Below the pieces are notes generated by a model. That model saw nothing but the letters and a program-made list of their open reading frames with translations. It was not told the DNA's origin and did no database searches. The position numbers and the translations under genes are program-made. A stretch of DNA of 64,000 nucleotides from JACVRW01 sp963813495 (lineage in GTDB: Bacteria; Actinomycetota; Thermoleophilia; Solirubrobacterales; Thermoleophilaceae), in contig CAWEZC010000011.1 in the NCBI GenBank assembly GCA_963813495.1, positions 591,542-655,541 on the forward strand, written 5' to 3'. Shown here piece by piece: positions 50,407 to 59,403 of the stretch; the first letter of the stretch is position 1, and each line of letters begins with the position of its first letter.

Positions 50407-51258
50407 CTAGAGCTCCTCGGCGACTCGGGGGGCTTCGCGGCTGAAGACCCAGAACCCGAAGGCACACACCGCGACGAGCACGGCGAGCGGCCAGACCCAG
50501 GCCAGCGAGCTACCCGTGACCTCGCTGAGGGTGGGTGCCGACGGGTCGATCATGATGACCCGGCCGAGCTCGAGCAGCGCCGCCAGCGGGTTGACGAGGT
50601 AGAGCGCTTGCGCGGATTCGGGCACCGACTCGATCGTGTAGAGCACCGGAGAGCCGTAGAAGAGCATCGTGCTGACCACGAGCCAGATCGGCTGGACGTC
50701 GCGGTAGCGGACGAACAACGCCGACAGCGCCATGCCCACTCCGGCGGTGAAGGCGACCAGAGCGACGAGAAGCAGCGGAAGGAGTAGCCAGGAGAGCCGG
50801 GGCTGAATGCCGTAGACGAGCAGGAAGGCCAGCACGGCGACGAGGTTCGCGAGCAGATTGAACGCCGCGGTGAGCACCGTGGCCAGCGGAATCACCAGCC
50901 GCGGAAAGTGCATCTTGCGGACCAGGCTCTCGCGGTTGACTACGGCAGTGAGCGAGGCCTGTGTGGCTTCGGAGAAAAAGGTGAAGAGCACGATGTTGAA
51001 CAGCAGCACCATGGGGTAGTCCTGGATGCCCTCACCGAACTTCACGATCTCGCTGAACACCAGGTAGAGCACCCCGAACAGCAGGAGCGGCCGCATCAGC
51101 GACCAGAGATAGCCCAGTGCCGAGCCGAAGTAGGCCAGCTTGAAATCGGTCGTGGCGATGATCCAGACCAGGTGGGCGAAGCGGCGCCAGTCTCCGCCCA
51201 GCGCCGACGGACCGTGCATCTCACGCCGCTGCGTTACTGCCACGTCAGCGCTCGTCAT
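50407..51258 (-). CDS. wzm: ABC-2 type polysaccharide export permease (Wzm/TagG)
   Basis: This 283-residue protein has six hydrophobic segments typical of the ABC-2 permease: FAHLVWIIATTDFKLAYFGSALGYLWSLMRPLLLFGVLYLVFSEIV, then LLFNIVLFTFFSEATQASLTAVVNRESLVRKMHFPRLVIPLATVLTAAFNL. With the ATPase it moves an undecaprenyl-linked glycan across the membrane. The start overlaps the ATPase stop by 4 bp, so the two are co-translated. Confidence 0.9.
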   Translation of the reverse strand: MTSADVAVTQRREMHGPSALGGDWRRFAHLVWIIATTDFKLAYFGSALGYLWSLMRPLLLFGVLYLVFSEIVKFGEGIQDYPMVLLFNIVLFTFFSEATQASLTAVVNRESLVRKMHFPRLVIPLATVLTAAFNLLANLVAVLAFLLVYGIQPRLSWLLLPLLLVALVAFTAGVGMALSALFVRYRDVQPIWLVVSTMLFYGSPVLYTIESVPESAQALYLVNPLAALLELGRVIMIDPSAPTLSEVTGSSLAWVWPLAVLVAVCAFGFWVFSREAPRVAEEL

Positions 51259-52475
51259 CCCGGAGTGGGCTCCTTCACCGGCTCGAGCTCGAGCTCGTGC
51301 TCGATGTCATAGAGACCGCCCACGTGCTCGCCTCCGACGACGTTGAAGCGGGCAGCCCGGTGGCTGACGGCGTACACCTCTCCGGGCGCCGTTCGGCTGC
51401 GCACCAGGACCCCGACGTGATAGGTGTCGGAAACGAGCTGGTTGTCGAAGCGCACCCTGAGCCGCCGGCGTTCACCTGGCCGGAACGGCTGCAGGCGCCT
51501 GCCGAACTCCAGCGTGCTGGCGGCGAATACCTGCGTACCCAGCTCGTTCTCCACCGCGAGCCGGATTTCGGCGTCGTTCAACGCCTCCGTGGCCTCGATG
51601 TCGGCCCACAGATCAACCGGTTCGCCGTGGGTGACAGAGTCGGTGCGCCGACCGTCGCCGTCGGTTACCCACGCCTCCGCCACGAACGCGCTCCCTTCGA
51701 CCAGCTGCTGATCCTGCTCTTCCAGCGACCGGACGAAGTTCAGATCGAGGTAGCGCTGCGAGATCCGCTCGGAGTCACCCATCGAGTCGATGCGCCCGTC
51801 GTGGATGACCATCGCGCGGTCGCAGAAGCGATCCACCAGTCGCATGTCGTGGGTGACAAGAACGATCGTCTTGCCCTGCGCGCGCAGCTCGTCGAACACC
51901 GCGAAGCACTTTTCCTGGAACGCCGCGTCACCGACCGCGAGAACCTCGTCGATCAGCAGGACGTCGGCGTCCGACTGCACCATGGTCGCGAAGGCAAGCC
52001 GCACCTGCATGCCGGACGAGTAGTTCTTGAGCTTGAGGTCGACGAAGGGCTCGAGCTCTGCGAACTCGATCACGTGATCGAAGCGGGCCCGTGCCTCGCG
52101 CGGGCTCAGGCCCATCATCACCGCATTGATCGTCACGTTCTCGGTGGCGGTCAGGTCAGGATTGAACCCGACCCCCAACTCGATGAACGGTGCCAGCCGG
52201 CCCGTGATCCAGATACGGCCCGAGTCGACGCCGTAGATGCCTGCGAGGCACTTGAGCAGGGTGCTCTTCCCGGAGCCGTTGCGACCGAGGATGCCGAAGA
52301 ACTCGCCTTGCACGATCCGAAACGAGACGTCCTGGAGCACGTGCAGCTCGTGGTAGCGGTTCTGCCGGAAGGGGTGCAGCGCACGCTCCTTGAGGGTGTG
52401 CGCGCGGTGTTCCGGGATGCGGAAGGTCTTGTCGACCTTTGCGACCTCGATTGCTGGCGTCGCTGGCGACGACAT
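51255..52475 (-). CDS. wzt: ABC exporter ATPase with C-terminal glycan-binding domain (Wzt/TagH)
   Basis: This 406-residue protein starts at ATG 52475 (a TTG lies one codon before), 9 nt after a -10 box. The nucleotide-binding domain has Walker A GILGRNGSGKSTLLK, the signature YSSGMQVRLAFA, Walker B VLLIDEVLAVGD and the switch VTHDM. Residues about 260-400 form a Wzt C-terminal beta-sandwich (AWVTDGDGRRTDSVTHGEPVDLWADI...), which in other systems reads a terminal modification of the glycan. It therefore probably exports a chain with a defined end group. Confidence 0.92.
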   Translation of the reverse strand: MSSPATPAIEVAKVDKTFRIPEHRAHTLKERALHPFRQNRYHELHVLQDVSFRIVQGEFFGILGRNGSGKSTLLKCLAGIYGVDSGRIWITGRLAPFIELGVGFNPDLTATENVTINAVMMGLSPREARARFDHVIEFAELEPFVDLKLKNYSSGMQVRLAFATMVQSDADVLLIDEVLAVGDAAFQEKCFAVFDELRAQGKTIVLVTHDMRLVDRFCDRAMVIHDGRIDSMGDSERISQRYLDLNFVRSLEEQDQQLVEGSAFVAEAWVTDGDGRRTDSVTHGEPVDLWADIEATEALNDAEIRLAVENELGTQVFAASTLEFGRRLQPFRPGERRRLRVRFDNQLVSDTYHVGVLVRSRTAPGEVYAVSHRAARFNVVGGEHVGGLYDIEHELELEPVKEPTPG

Positions 52476-52484
52476 CAAGCGCCC

Positions 52485-52490
52485 AGCATA
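52485..52490 (-). promoter_or_regulatory. Putative -10 box of the wzt-wzm operon
   Basis: TATGCT on the minus strand ends 9 nt before ATG 52475. The gene upstream on this strand ends in a terminator hairpin 21 bases further on, so the exporter probably has its own promoter. Confidence 0.45.
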
Positions 52491-52510
52491 AGGACGAGGC
52501 AGGCCGAGCC

Positions 52511-52534
52511 GGGTTCGGCGCCTAGGCCGAACCC
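52511..52534 (-). terminator. Hairpin terminator overlapping the stop codon of the WecG/TagA-like gene
   Basis: GGGTTCGGC and GCCGAACCC form a perfect 9-bp stem with a 6-nt loop that contains the stop codon (52522-52524). It separates the WecG gene from the exporter genes. Confidence 0.55.
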
Positions 52535-53346
52535 GCGCGGCGCTCAGCCAGCAGCTGGCGCGTGAAGGCCATCACGAAGCGAGGATTGAAGTAGAGGTAG
52601 CGGGGCAGCAGGCGCCGGGGCTCCTGGGCGATCCGATACACCCACTCGAGGCCGCGTTCCTGCATCCAGCGCGGAGCCTGCGAGATCCGGCCGGCATGGA
52701 AGTCGAACGCGGCGCCCACTCCGCACATCACCGGCACCTGCAGGCGCTCGCGCATCTGCGCCATCCACTTCTCCTGTCTGGGCACACCGGTGCCCACCCA
52801 CAGAACGTCGGGACGGGCCGCGTTGATCTCCTGTACGACGCCCTCCTCCTCGTCCGCCGTGAGCGGCCGGAAGGGAGGCGAGTAGCCCCCCACGATGCGG
52901 ATTCCGGGGTGGCGCCTGCGCATGGACAGGGCGAGCTGGACCAGAGAGCCCTGATCGCGCCCGCCGTAGAGCCAGACGCGATGGCCCTTCTCGGCACAGC
53001 GGTCGCTGTAGCGCAGCATCAGCTCGGGTCCGTAGACGCGGTCGGGAAGCCTTTCGCCAAGCAGCTTTGCCGCCCACACAACCGGCATGCCGTCAGGCAG
53101 CACGAGGGTCGCCCGCCGCAGGGCCGATCGCATCTCCGGATCCTCATAGCCGACGGTGAGCGCGTGCACCGCCACTGCGCACACGATGCCCCGGTCTCCG
53201 CGAACGATCATGTCGTCCATGGCCGCCATTGCCCCGTCGTAGTCGGTCAGGGCGATCTCCGACTCGAGGATGCGGCGTCTGGGGATTGCGGCAGCCAGGC
53301 TCTGCTGCCCGGCGGCGAGGGATGGCTGAGGCTGTGTCGGGACCAC
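52522..53346 (-). CDS. WecG/TagA/CpsF-family glycosyltransferase
   Basis: This 274-residue GT26 enzyme has VCAVAVHALTVGYEDPEMRSALRRATLVLPDGMPVVWAAKLLG, the DRVYGPELM motif, HRVWLYGGRDQ, RPDVLWVGTGVPRQEKWMAQ and FDFHAGRISQAPRWMQERGLEWVYRIAQEPRRL. Members transfer N-acetylmannosamine or its uronate to lipid-linked GlcNAc, an early step in teichoic acid or enterobacterial common antigen synthesis. Its place next to a TagGH-type exporter and a WecC-type dehydrogenase supports a teichoic/teichuronic-like polymer. The sugar is inferred from family knowledge. Confidence 0.9.
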   Translation of the reverse strand: MVPTQPQPSLAAGQQSLAAAIPRRRILESEIALTDYDGAMAAMDDMIVRGDRGIVCAVAVHALTVGYEDPEMRSALRRATLVLPDGMPVVWAAKLLGERLPDRVYGPELMLRYSDRCAEKGHRVWLYGGRDQGSLVQLALSMRRRHPGIRIVGGYSPPFRPLTADEEEGVVQEINAARPDVLWVGTGVPRQEKWMAQMRERLQVPVMCGVGAAFDFHAGRISQAPRWMQERGLEWVYRIAQEPRRLLPRYLYFNPRFVMAFTRQLLAERRAGSA

Positions 53347-53358
53347 GAGGCGATCGTG

Positions 53359-53364
53359 AGTGTA
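53359..53364 (-). promoter_or_regulatory. Putative -10 box of the WecG/TagA-like gene
   Basis: TACACT on the minus strand ends 12 nt before GTG 53346. Confidence 0.4.
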
Positions 53365-53408
53365 GTTGCGCCATCCGAGGGCTGAGCCGTCGCCGTCGGA
53401 CGGTGGCG

Positions 53409-53414
53409 TATGGT
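53409..53414 (+). promoter_or_regulatory. Putative -10 box of the first flippase gene
   Basis: TATGGT ends 8 nt before GTG 53423 and supports that start over upstream in-frame codons. Confidence 0.4.
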
Positions 53415-53422
53415 GGGAACCC

Positions 53423-54961
53423 GTGCGGGACGTTGGGGTTGCGGAGTCCGGAGAGCAGCGGCCGGGCTCGGGTGAGGCCCGCCTGCTCGCGGCCGCGACC
53501 GTGGTCCAGCAGGTGGCGCAGGGAGCGGGCCTCCTCGCGCTGCTCGTGATCGTGACCGTGCTGGCACGCCGGCTCTCGGTGGCCCAACTCGGGGCCTACG
53601 GTCTGGTCGCCTCACTCGCGGGCTATCTGCTCGTGCTGCGCAACAGCGTCGCCAGCTCCGCCGTGCGTGCCATGGCGGCTGCGTCCGACCCCGGCGACCG
53701 GGGCCGGATGTTCTCCGCTGCCGCTGCGCTGTACTTCGGCGTCGGCGCGGCCACCGGCGTGCTGATCGCCGCTGCCGGCCTGGCCATCGCCGCAACGATC
53801 CTCTCAGACGAACTGGCGCACGACGGTCGGCTGGGTGCCCTCGGGCTCGGAGCCGTCACGGCCGCCGGCATCGCGATCTCCGTTCACCTCGACGCCCTGC
53901 GGGCGGAACGGCTCCTGGTACCGGCGGCACTGATCGAGCTCCTCGCCGTGGGTGTTTACCTCGCGGTGATGCTGGGCCTCATCCTGGGTGGAGCGGGCCT
54001 CGCCCTCGTGATCGCGGTGAGCGGCGCTCTGCCGCTGCTCAGCGGGACGCTCGCATTGGTCGCGATCCGCCGTCGCGGTCTGCCCTTTCGCTACGAGGCC
54101 GCTGCGGTCACCCGTGAGCGCACGGGCGAGATCGTTCCCACCGCCGGCTGGCTGCTGGTCGTCGAGCTTTCGACCCTCGCCATCTACGGCCTGCAGCGGA
54201 TCATCCTCGGGGCCTATCGCTCACCCGCAGCGGTCGGTCTGTTCGAAGGCCCGGTACGGGCCCACAACCTCTTCTACGCCCTCGGCGGAGCCCTGGCCGT
54301 CCCGACGGTGCCCACGGCGTCGCGCTACGTGGCCACGGGGGACCGGCGGCGCCTGCGTGAGCTCGCAGTGCGGGGTACGCGCTACACGCTCGCGCTGTTC
54401 GTGCCCCTGGTGGTCACGCTCATGTGTCTTGCAGGCCCGATCCTCGACGTCTGGCTCGGGGACCGCTACGGCGAAGGCGGAGCCGCGCTTGCCGTGCTCG
54501 TGTCCTACTGGCTGCTCTACGGCGGGCTCCTGGTCACCCCGGGCTTCCTCGTGGGTACCGGCCGGGCCCGCGAGATCGGCTTGGTGTATGCCACCGTCGC
54601 CGTGGCCAGCCTCGTGCTGTCGCTGGTCCTCACACCGGAGCTAGGGCTCGAGGGTCCGGCGCTCGCGACAGCCGTGCCCTTCGCCGTTGCCTTCCCGGTG
54701 CTGGTGCGGGTCGCCCTGGCGGCGTCCGGGGCAAGCCTGAGTGAGCTCGCTGCCCGGGCGTGGGCGCCTAACTACCTGCTCGGCGCGGTGCTGGCCGCCC
54801 TGCTCGTCGCCGCGCGCGTTGTCCTGGACCCGGACTCGCTCCTGGCGGTAGCGGCCGTGGCCGCCGCCGGGCCACTCGCCTTCTGGGGCGCCTTCTACGC
54901 GTTGGTGCTGGACCGGGAGGAGCGGGCCTTGGCGCGCGGGTTGATCACGCACGGCAGTTGA
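53423..54961 (+). CDS. Wzx-type polysaccharide flippase (MOP superfamily)
   Basis: This protein of about 512 residues has roughly 14 hydrophobic segments (TVVQQVAQGAGLLALLVIVTVLARRLSVAQLGAYGLVASLAGY at the N-terminus). It has the MOP-family middle (GWLLVVELSTLAIYGLQRIILGAYRSPAAVGLFEGPVRAHNLF) and the central GDRYGEGGAALAVLVSYWLLYGG. It moves lipid-linked repeat units to the outer face of the membrane. A second flippase lies at 59.4 kb. Its end overlaps the convergent GDP-mannose dehydratase gene by 17 bp. Confidence 0.87.
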   Translation: MRDVGVAESGEQRPGSGEARLLAAATVVQQVAQGAGLLALLVIVTVLARRLSVAQLGAYGLVASLAGYLLVLRNSVASSAVRAMAAASDPGDRGRMFSAAAALYFGVGAATGVLIAAAGLAIAATILSDELAHDGRLGALGLGAVTAAGIAISVHLDALRAERLLVPAALIELLAVGVYLAVMLGLILGGAGLALVIAVSGALPLLSGTLALVAIRRRGLPFRYEAAAVTRERTGEIVPTAGWLLVVELSTLAIYGLQRIILGAYRSPAAVGLFEGPVRAHNLFYALGGALAVPTVPTASRYVATGDRRRLRELAVRGTRYTLALFVPLVVTLMCLAGPILDVWLGDRYGEGGAALAVLVSYWLLYGGLLVTPGFLVGTGRAREIGLVYATVAVASLVLSLVLTPELGLEGPALATAVPFAVAFPVLVRVALAASGASLSELAARAWAPNYLLGAVLAALLVAARVVLDPDSLLAVAAVAAAGPLAFWGAFYALVLDREERALARGLITHGS

Positions 54962-55999
54962 GCGCCCGCGGCGAGGGCCTCAGCCGGTCCGCGTGCGGGA
55001 GACTCGCTCGCTCCAAGCGCTCGAGGTCGGAGTCGACCATCAGGCCGATGAGCTGCTCGAAGGTGGTGCTGGGGCCGCCAGCCCAGCTTTTCGCGGGCCT
55101 TCGAAGCGTCGCCGACGAGATGCTCCAACTCGGTGGGACGCAAGAACCGGGGATCGGTGCGCACGTGCTTCGAGGGATCGAGGCCCAGACGGCCGAAGGC
55201 GGTTTCGACGAGCTCGCGGACGCTGTGTGTCTCGCCGGTGGCGATCACGAAGTCGCCCGGCTCGTCGCACTGGAGCATCAGCCACATGGCCTCAACGTAG
55301 TCCTTTGCGTAGCCCCAGTCGCGCTCGGCGTCGAGGTTCCCTAGGCAGCAGCTCGGTCTCGAGCCCGAGGCTGATCGCGGCGGCGGCGTTAGTCACCTTG
55401 CGCGTGACGAAGTCGAGGGGCCGGCGAGGCGATTCGTGGTTGTAGAGGATTCCGGAGGTCGTGAACAGCCCGTAGCCGTCGCGGTAGTTGACCGTCACGA
55501 AGTGGGCGTAGCACTTGGCCGCGCCGTAGGGATTGCGGGGGTAGAAGGGCGTGCCTTCGTGCTGTGGCACGTCGCGCGGCTTGCCGAACATTTCGGACGA
55601 CGAGGCCTGGTAGTAGCGAGCCTCTGGCACCACCTGGCGCATGGCCTCGAGCATTCGAGCGGTGCCCACGGCGGTGAACTCGGCTGCCAGCACCGGCTGC
55701 GACCAGGAAGCGGCGACGAACGACGTGCCCGCCAGGTGGTAGATCTCAGCCGGCTGGCATTCGCGCAGGATGTTCTCGAGCGAGCGCTGGTCTAGCAGGT
55801 CGCCGCTGTGCAGCACGACGCGGTTCTGGAGACCTTCGAGCCTGGAAAGCGGGTCCGTGGTCGAGCCGCGTATCAGGCCGTGAACCTCGTACCCCTTGTC
55901 GAGCAGGAGCTCCGCCAGGTAGCTGCCGTCCTGACCGCCGATTCCGGTTATCAGCGCCGTCGATCCCGGGCCCTGCCCTGAGGTGTCCCGGCCGTCCAC
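54945..55999 (-). CDS. gmd: GDP-mannose 4,6-dehydratase (two frameshifts)
   Basis: This extended SDR starts at GTG 55999, 6 nt after a TAGGCT box. The N-terminus has ALITGIGGQDGSYLAELLLDKGYEVHGLIRGST, IYHLAGTSFVAASWSQPVLAAEFTAVGTARMLEAM, YYQASSSEMFGKP, and YPRNPYGAAKCYAHFVTVNYRDGYGLFTTSGILYNHESPRR with the catalytic YxxxK. One extra base near 55342 separates this from LLLGNLDAERDWGYAKDYVEAMWLML. A further one-base indel near 55080 is needed to read STTFEQLIGLMVDSDLERLER to the TGA at 54945-54947. The product would be GDP-4-keto-6-deoxymannose, precursor of GDP-rhamnose, fucose or perosamine. Indels may be sequencing errors. Confidence 0.87.
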
Positions 56000-56005
56000 G
56001 CGGCG

Positions 56006-56011
56006 AGCCTA
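56006..56011 (-). promoter_or_regulatory. Putative -10 box of gmd
   Basis: TAGGCT on the minus strand ends exactly 6 nt before GTG 55999 and predicts a leaderless mRNA. Confidence 0.5.
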
Positions 56012-57202
56012 CCGAGCGACCCGCTGAGGCGAGCCTCGGGGCGCGCCGTCGCCAGCCTCGTCCAGGACTCGGTGATAGGCCTCCACGTGCCGGGCGGCGG
56101 TCCGGTCCCAGCGAAAGCGGCTCGCCTGCGCGAGTCCCGCGGTCCGGAGCGGCCGGCGCAGCTGCTCGTCGCGCACCACCTGATCGATCGCTTCTGCGAT
56201 GGACTCCACGGATTCCGGATCGAATGTGAGTGAGGCGTCGCCACAGACCTCAGCCAGCGATGCCCGCATGGAGGAGGCGACCGGACAGCCACAGGCCATC
56301 GCCTCGAGCGGCGGCCCGCCGAAGCCTTCGTACAGGCTGGGAAATACCACCGCTCGGGCGCTTCGGTACAGGGCAGGGACGAGCTCGGTGTCGACGTAGC
56401 CGAGGTGCCGGACCCGCTCGCTGATCCCGCTCGCGTGCCCGAGGGCTTTGAGTTTTTCCAGCCTGCCGTAGGTCTGCCCTGTCAGCACGAGCTCGAGGTC
56501 CTTCTCGGACACCTCGGCAAAGGCCCGAACCAGGCGCTCGTGGTTCTTGTGCGGCCACAGGTTGGCGGGGTACAGCACGAACGGACGGTCGAGGCCCAGG
56601 CTGGACCGCAGACGCCCGTCGGCCTCGGCGAAGTCGGGCGTGAAGCGCTCATGATCGATTCCGCCGTAGATCACCTCGACGCGCGGGGAGGGAATGCCGA
56701 GCACCTCGGTGATGCGCCCCGCGGAGTACCGGCTCGACGTGATGACGAGATCGGCGCGCTGGGCGGCTCGGTCGTAGGTGAGCCGCCGCAGGGCGCGCTC
56801 GGGGGGCGAGAAGAACGCGGGCAGGTCGTGATGCTGGACGTCATAGAGGGTGACGATTTCGGGCAGCGTCGTGCGCGGGATCGGGACCGTCACCGGGTAG
56901 TGCATCAGCTCGATGTCGGCTGGCACTTCCCGCGCGATCCGGCGCGGAAAAGCGTGCGCGGCGAGCATCGCCGCGGCGCGAGTCGGGGGACGGCGTCCGG
57001 GACGGTAGGCCCCGATGCGGTGAAGCGTTACTGGGCCGCGGGCGCGGTCGCGGCAGGCCGTGGCGGCATGATCGTTCACGAGCAGCGTGACGCGCTCCGG
57101 CCCGACACCGCCTGCGAACTGGTCGATCAGCGCCCGGACGTAGGACTCAGAGCCGCCCATGCGCCCAGGAACGAGGGTGAGCAGCGACATCCCGATGTGC
57201 AC
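56009..57202 (-). CDS. Glycosyltransferase, GT4 family (mannosyltransferase-like)
   Basis: This 397-residue GT-B enzyme starts at GTG 57202. It has MSLLTLVPGRMGGSESYVRALI, EIVTLYDVQHHDLPAFFSPPERALRRL, RADLVITSSRYSAGRI, VEVIYGGIDHERF, VLYPANLWPHKNHERLVRAF and the donor site FPSLYEGFGGPPLEAMACGCPVASS. The PANLWPHKNHERL motif is shared with many mannosyl- and rhamnosyltransferases. It lies 9 bp upstream of gmd, in the same direction. It may use a GDP-sugar derived from that enzyme (inference). Confidence 0.9.
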   Translation of the reverse strand: MHIGMSLLTLVPGRMGGSESYVRALIDQFAGGVGPERVTLLVNDHAATACRDRARGPVTLHRIGAYRPGRRPPTRAAAMLAAHAFPRRIAREVPADIELMHYPVTVPIPRTTLPEIVTLYDVQHHDLPAFFSPPERALRRLTYDRAAQRADLVITSSRYSAGRITEVLGIPSPRVEVIYGGIDHERFTPDFAEADGRLRSSLGLDRPFVLYPANLWPHKNHERLVRAFAEVSEKDLELVLTGQTYGRLEKLKALGHASGISERVRHLGYVDTELVPALYRSARAVVFPSLYEGFGGPPLEAMACGCPVASSMRASLAEVCGDASLTFDPESVESIAEAIDQVVRDEQLRRPLRTAGLAQASRFRWDRTAARHVEAYHRVLDEAGDGAPRGSPQRVAR

Positions 57203-57211
57203 GGGTCGAGG

Positions 57212-57221
57212 ACACTATCCT
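57212..57221. promoter_or_regulatory. Shared divergent -10 element (GT4 gene / methyltransferase-like gene)
   Basis: ACACTATCCT contains TAGTGT on the minus strand (57212-57217), 9 nt before GTG 57202. It also contains TATCCT on the plus strand (57216-57221), 9 nt before GTG 57231. The boxes share the central TA. Confidence 0.5.
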
Positions 57222-57230
57222 GCCCCGACC

Positions 57231-57838
57231 GTGAGACCCTCCTACCAGCAGGGACTCGCCCGCTACCTCCAGCGTGTCCGGGCGGCGCTGCACTTTGACG
57301 CCGGCAAGGTGGCACCGCCCGCCGACCGGGCCAAGCGCAGCTTTCTCCTGCAGCTGTTCAACGAGCGGAATCACGCGCTGTTCGTGGAGTCCGGCACCTT
57401 CCTGGGCGGGACCGTCGACTACTTCGTTCCCCACGCGCGGCGGATCGTCTCGGTCGAGATCGAGCCGGCGCTCCACGCGGCGGCCCGTTCTCGCTTTGCG
57501 TCTACGCCCTCGGTCCAGCTGCTGCTCGGCGATGCACTGGACGTGATCCCGCAGGTGCTTGCAGAGGTGACCGAACCGCCTCTGGTGTACCTCGATGGCC
57601 ACTTCACCGGCGGCGTCAACAAGCAGCCAGGCCAATTCGTGGAGCCCGCGCCCGGAATCCTTCGCAAGCTGGGGGAGCTGGATCTGCCCGACGGCACCAC
57701 GATCGTGTCGACGACCTGCGCCTGTTCGGTCGTGGAGACGGCTTTCCGGCACTCGATGAGCTCACCTACTCTGCGCGGGCGGCCTTTCCGGACGCTAGGC
57801 AATACGTGGGCATCGACTGCCTCGTGATCGCCGGTTGA
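57231..57838 (+). CDS. Class I methyltransferase-like protein (one frameshift)
   Basis: This protein of about 202 residues starts at GTG 57231. It has a Methyltransf_24-like core: NHALFVESGTFLGGTVDYFVPHARRIVSVEIEPALHAAARSRF (SAM motif I and strand 2), VQLLLGDALDVIP and VYLDGHFTGGVNKQPG. A one-base loss near 57712 must be restored to read DDLRLFGRGDGFPALDELTYSARAAFPDARQYVGIDCLVIAG to TGA 57836-57838. The acceptor is unknown; in a polysaccharide locus it may O-methylate a sugar. Confidence 0.72.
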
Positions 57839-57853
57839 GTTACGTCCCGCGGC

Positions 57854-57859
57854 TATCCT
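57854..57859 (+). promoter_or_regulatory. Putative -10 box of the next methyltransferase gene
   Basis: TATCCT ends 9 nt before ATG 57869. It is identical in sequence and spacing to the plus-strand box at 57216-57221. Confidence 0.45.
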
Positions 57860-57868
57860 GCCCGCGCA

Positions 57869-58593
57869 ATGCCCGATCAAAGGACGATTCTGGCGAGCCT
57901 CCGGCCTGGGCTGACGCGCGCGCTGGCCCGGACCGGACAGCTCGCGTCCGGTGCGGCGCAGCGGCTGGACTCGGCGGCTGACGGGCACAACCTCAAGGGT
58001 GATCGCTGGGTGGAGTGGTCCTTCTGCTTCGCCCAGCTGTCAGAAGGGCCTGGGCAAACGCTGGACTTCGGAGCAGACATTGGCTTCTTGTCACTCGCCG
58101 CCGCCCAGCGCGGCCATGACGTGGTTGCACTGGACCGGATGCCGTCGGCGCTCGACTACGTCCACCCCCGGGTGGAATCGCTGCAGGCCGACATCCTCGA
58201 CGAGCCGCTGCACGGCCGTCAGTTCGACCAGATCATCAATTGCTCGTCGGTCGAACATGTCGGACTGGCGGGCCGCTACGGCAGCTACGCCGACCCAGAC
58301 GGGGACCTGCGCGCGATGGAGGCCCTGCTGGCACTGCTGGCCAAGGAGGGGCGCCAGCTGATGACCGTCCCCGTGGGGCTGGATATGACCTGTGCCCCGT
58401 TCCACCGCATCTACGGCGCTGAGCGCCTGCCCCGTTTGCTCGCGGGCTATGAGGCGCTGGAGGAACAGTATTGGCAAAAGGACGAGGGCTCAGGGCTGTG
58501 GGGTTAAACAGACCGCGACTCGGCGCTGATGACCACCGGCTCGGAGCGCTCTACTCCCTCGGGCTGTTCGTCCTGGGCCACGAGGGCCGGTGA
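57869..58593 (+). CDS. SAM-dependent methyltransferase-like protein of a sugar locus (one frameshift)
   Basis: It starts at ATG 57869. The motifs are DGHNLKGDRWVEWSFCFAQL, LDFGADIGFLSLAAAQRGHDVVALDRM (SAM motif I with Asp instead of a Gly), ADILDEPLHGRQFDQIINCSSVEHVGLAGRYG and LMTVPVGLDM. A base lost in the G-run near 58504 truncates the frame; restored, it reads GLWGLNRPRLGADDHRLGALYSLGLFVLGHEGR to TGA 58591-58593. The GADIGF variation of the usual GxGxG may weaken SAM binding. The stop overlaps the next GTG, so it is co-translated with the GT2 gene. Confidence 0.72.
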
Positions 58594-59349
58594 CCCCCCG
58601 GCTGAGCGTCGTCACGCCTTCCTCAACCAGGGGGCGTTCATCGAACGCACGCTGCGGTCGGTCCTCGACCAGGGATACCGGACCTCGAATACATCGTGGT
58701 CGACGGCGGCTCGACCGACGGCTCGGTTGACGATATCGAGCGTTACGACGAGCGGCTCGCCTGGTGGGTCTCCGAGCCCGACCGGGGCCAGACGCACGCG
58801 CTCAACAAGGGGATCGCGCCGAGCGACAGGCGACGATCGTCGCCTACATCAACAGCGACGACTATTACCTCCCGGCGCATTCGCGGCCGCCATCGAGGCG
58901 CTTCGAGCGCACAGGTGCGCGCTGGGTGGCGGGCGCATGCCGGTACGTAGAACGGCGACGGCAGCCTCCGCAACGTCTGGCGCGCCGAGCCGCCGCCTGG
59001 GCGGCGCATTCTGGATGATCGACCCGTTGGGATGTGCCTCAGGCTGTCGAGCTTCTGGCGCCGAGACCTGTTCGAGGAGTTCGGCCCCTTCCGTGAGGAC
59101 ATGCACTACGTCTTCGACACCGAACACGGGGTCCGGCTGGCGCTCGCGGGCGAGCTGCCCGGCATCCTCGACGAGGAACTGGCGGTGCGCGTGATTCACG
59201 CCGAAGCGAAGTCCTGGGATCGGCGCCCGTTCGAGCGCGAGGCGCTCAGGATCGTCGACCTCCATCGCGACCGGCTGTCCCCAACGGAGCGGCTACGCCT
59301 CGCGCCGATCGAGCTCTACAAGCGCGCTCGGCTGCGGCTGAGTCGCTGA
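58590..59349 (+). CDS. Glycosyltransferase, GT2 family (several frameshifts)
   Basis: GTG 58590 overlaps the previous stop (GTGA). Reading across several one-base losses (near 58612, 58680, 58825, 58885 and 58975) gives RLSVVTPSFNQGAFIERTLRSVL, YIVVDGGSTDGSVDDIERYDERLAWWVSEPDRGQTHALNKGIA, IVAYINSDDYYLPGAF (DxD-like) and the C-terminal SSFWRRDLFEEFGPFREDMHYVFDTEHGVRLALAGELPGILDEELAVRVIH. The length is about 250 residues, normal for GT2. A similar GT2 lies at 61964. The number of indels makes a read-error origin likely. Confidence 0.72.
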
Positions 59350-59403
59350 GCGGATCGAGGCTGGGGTGAGGGTGGGCCGCGCTCACTCGTCAGTAACACC
59401 ACC

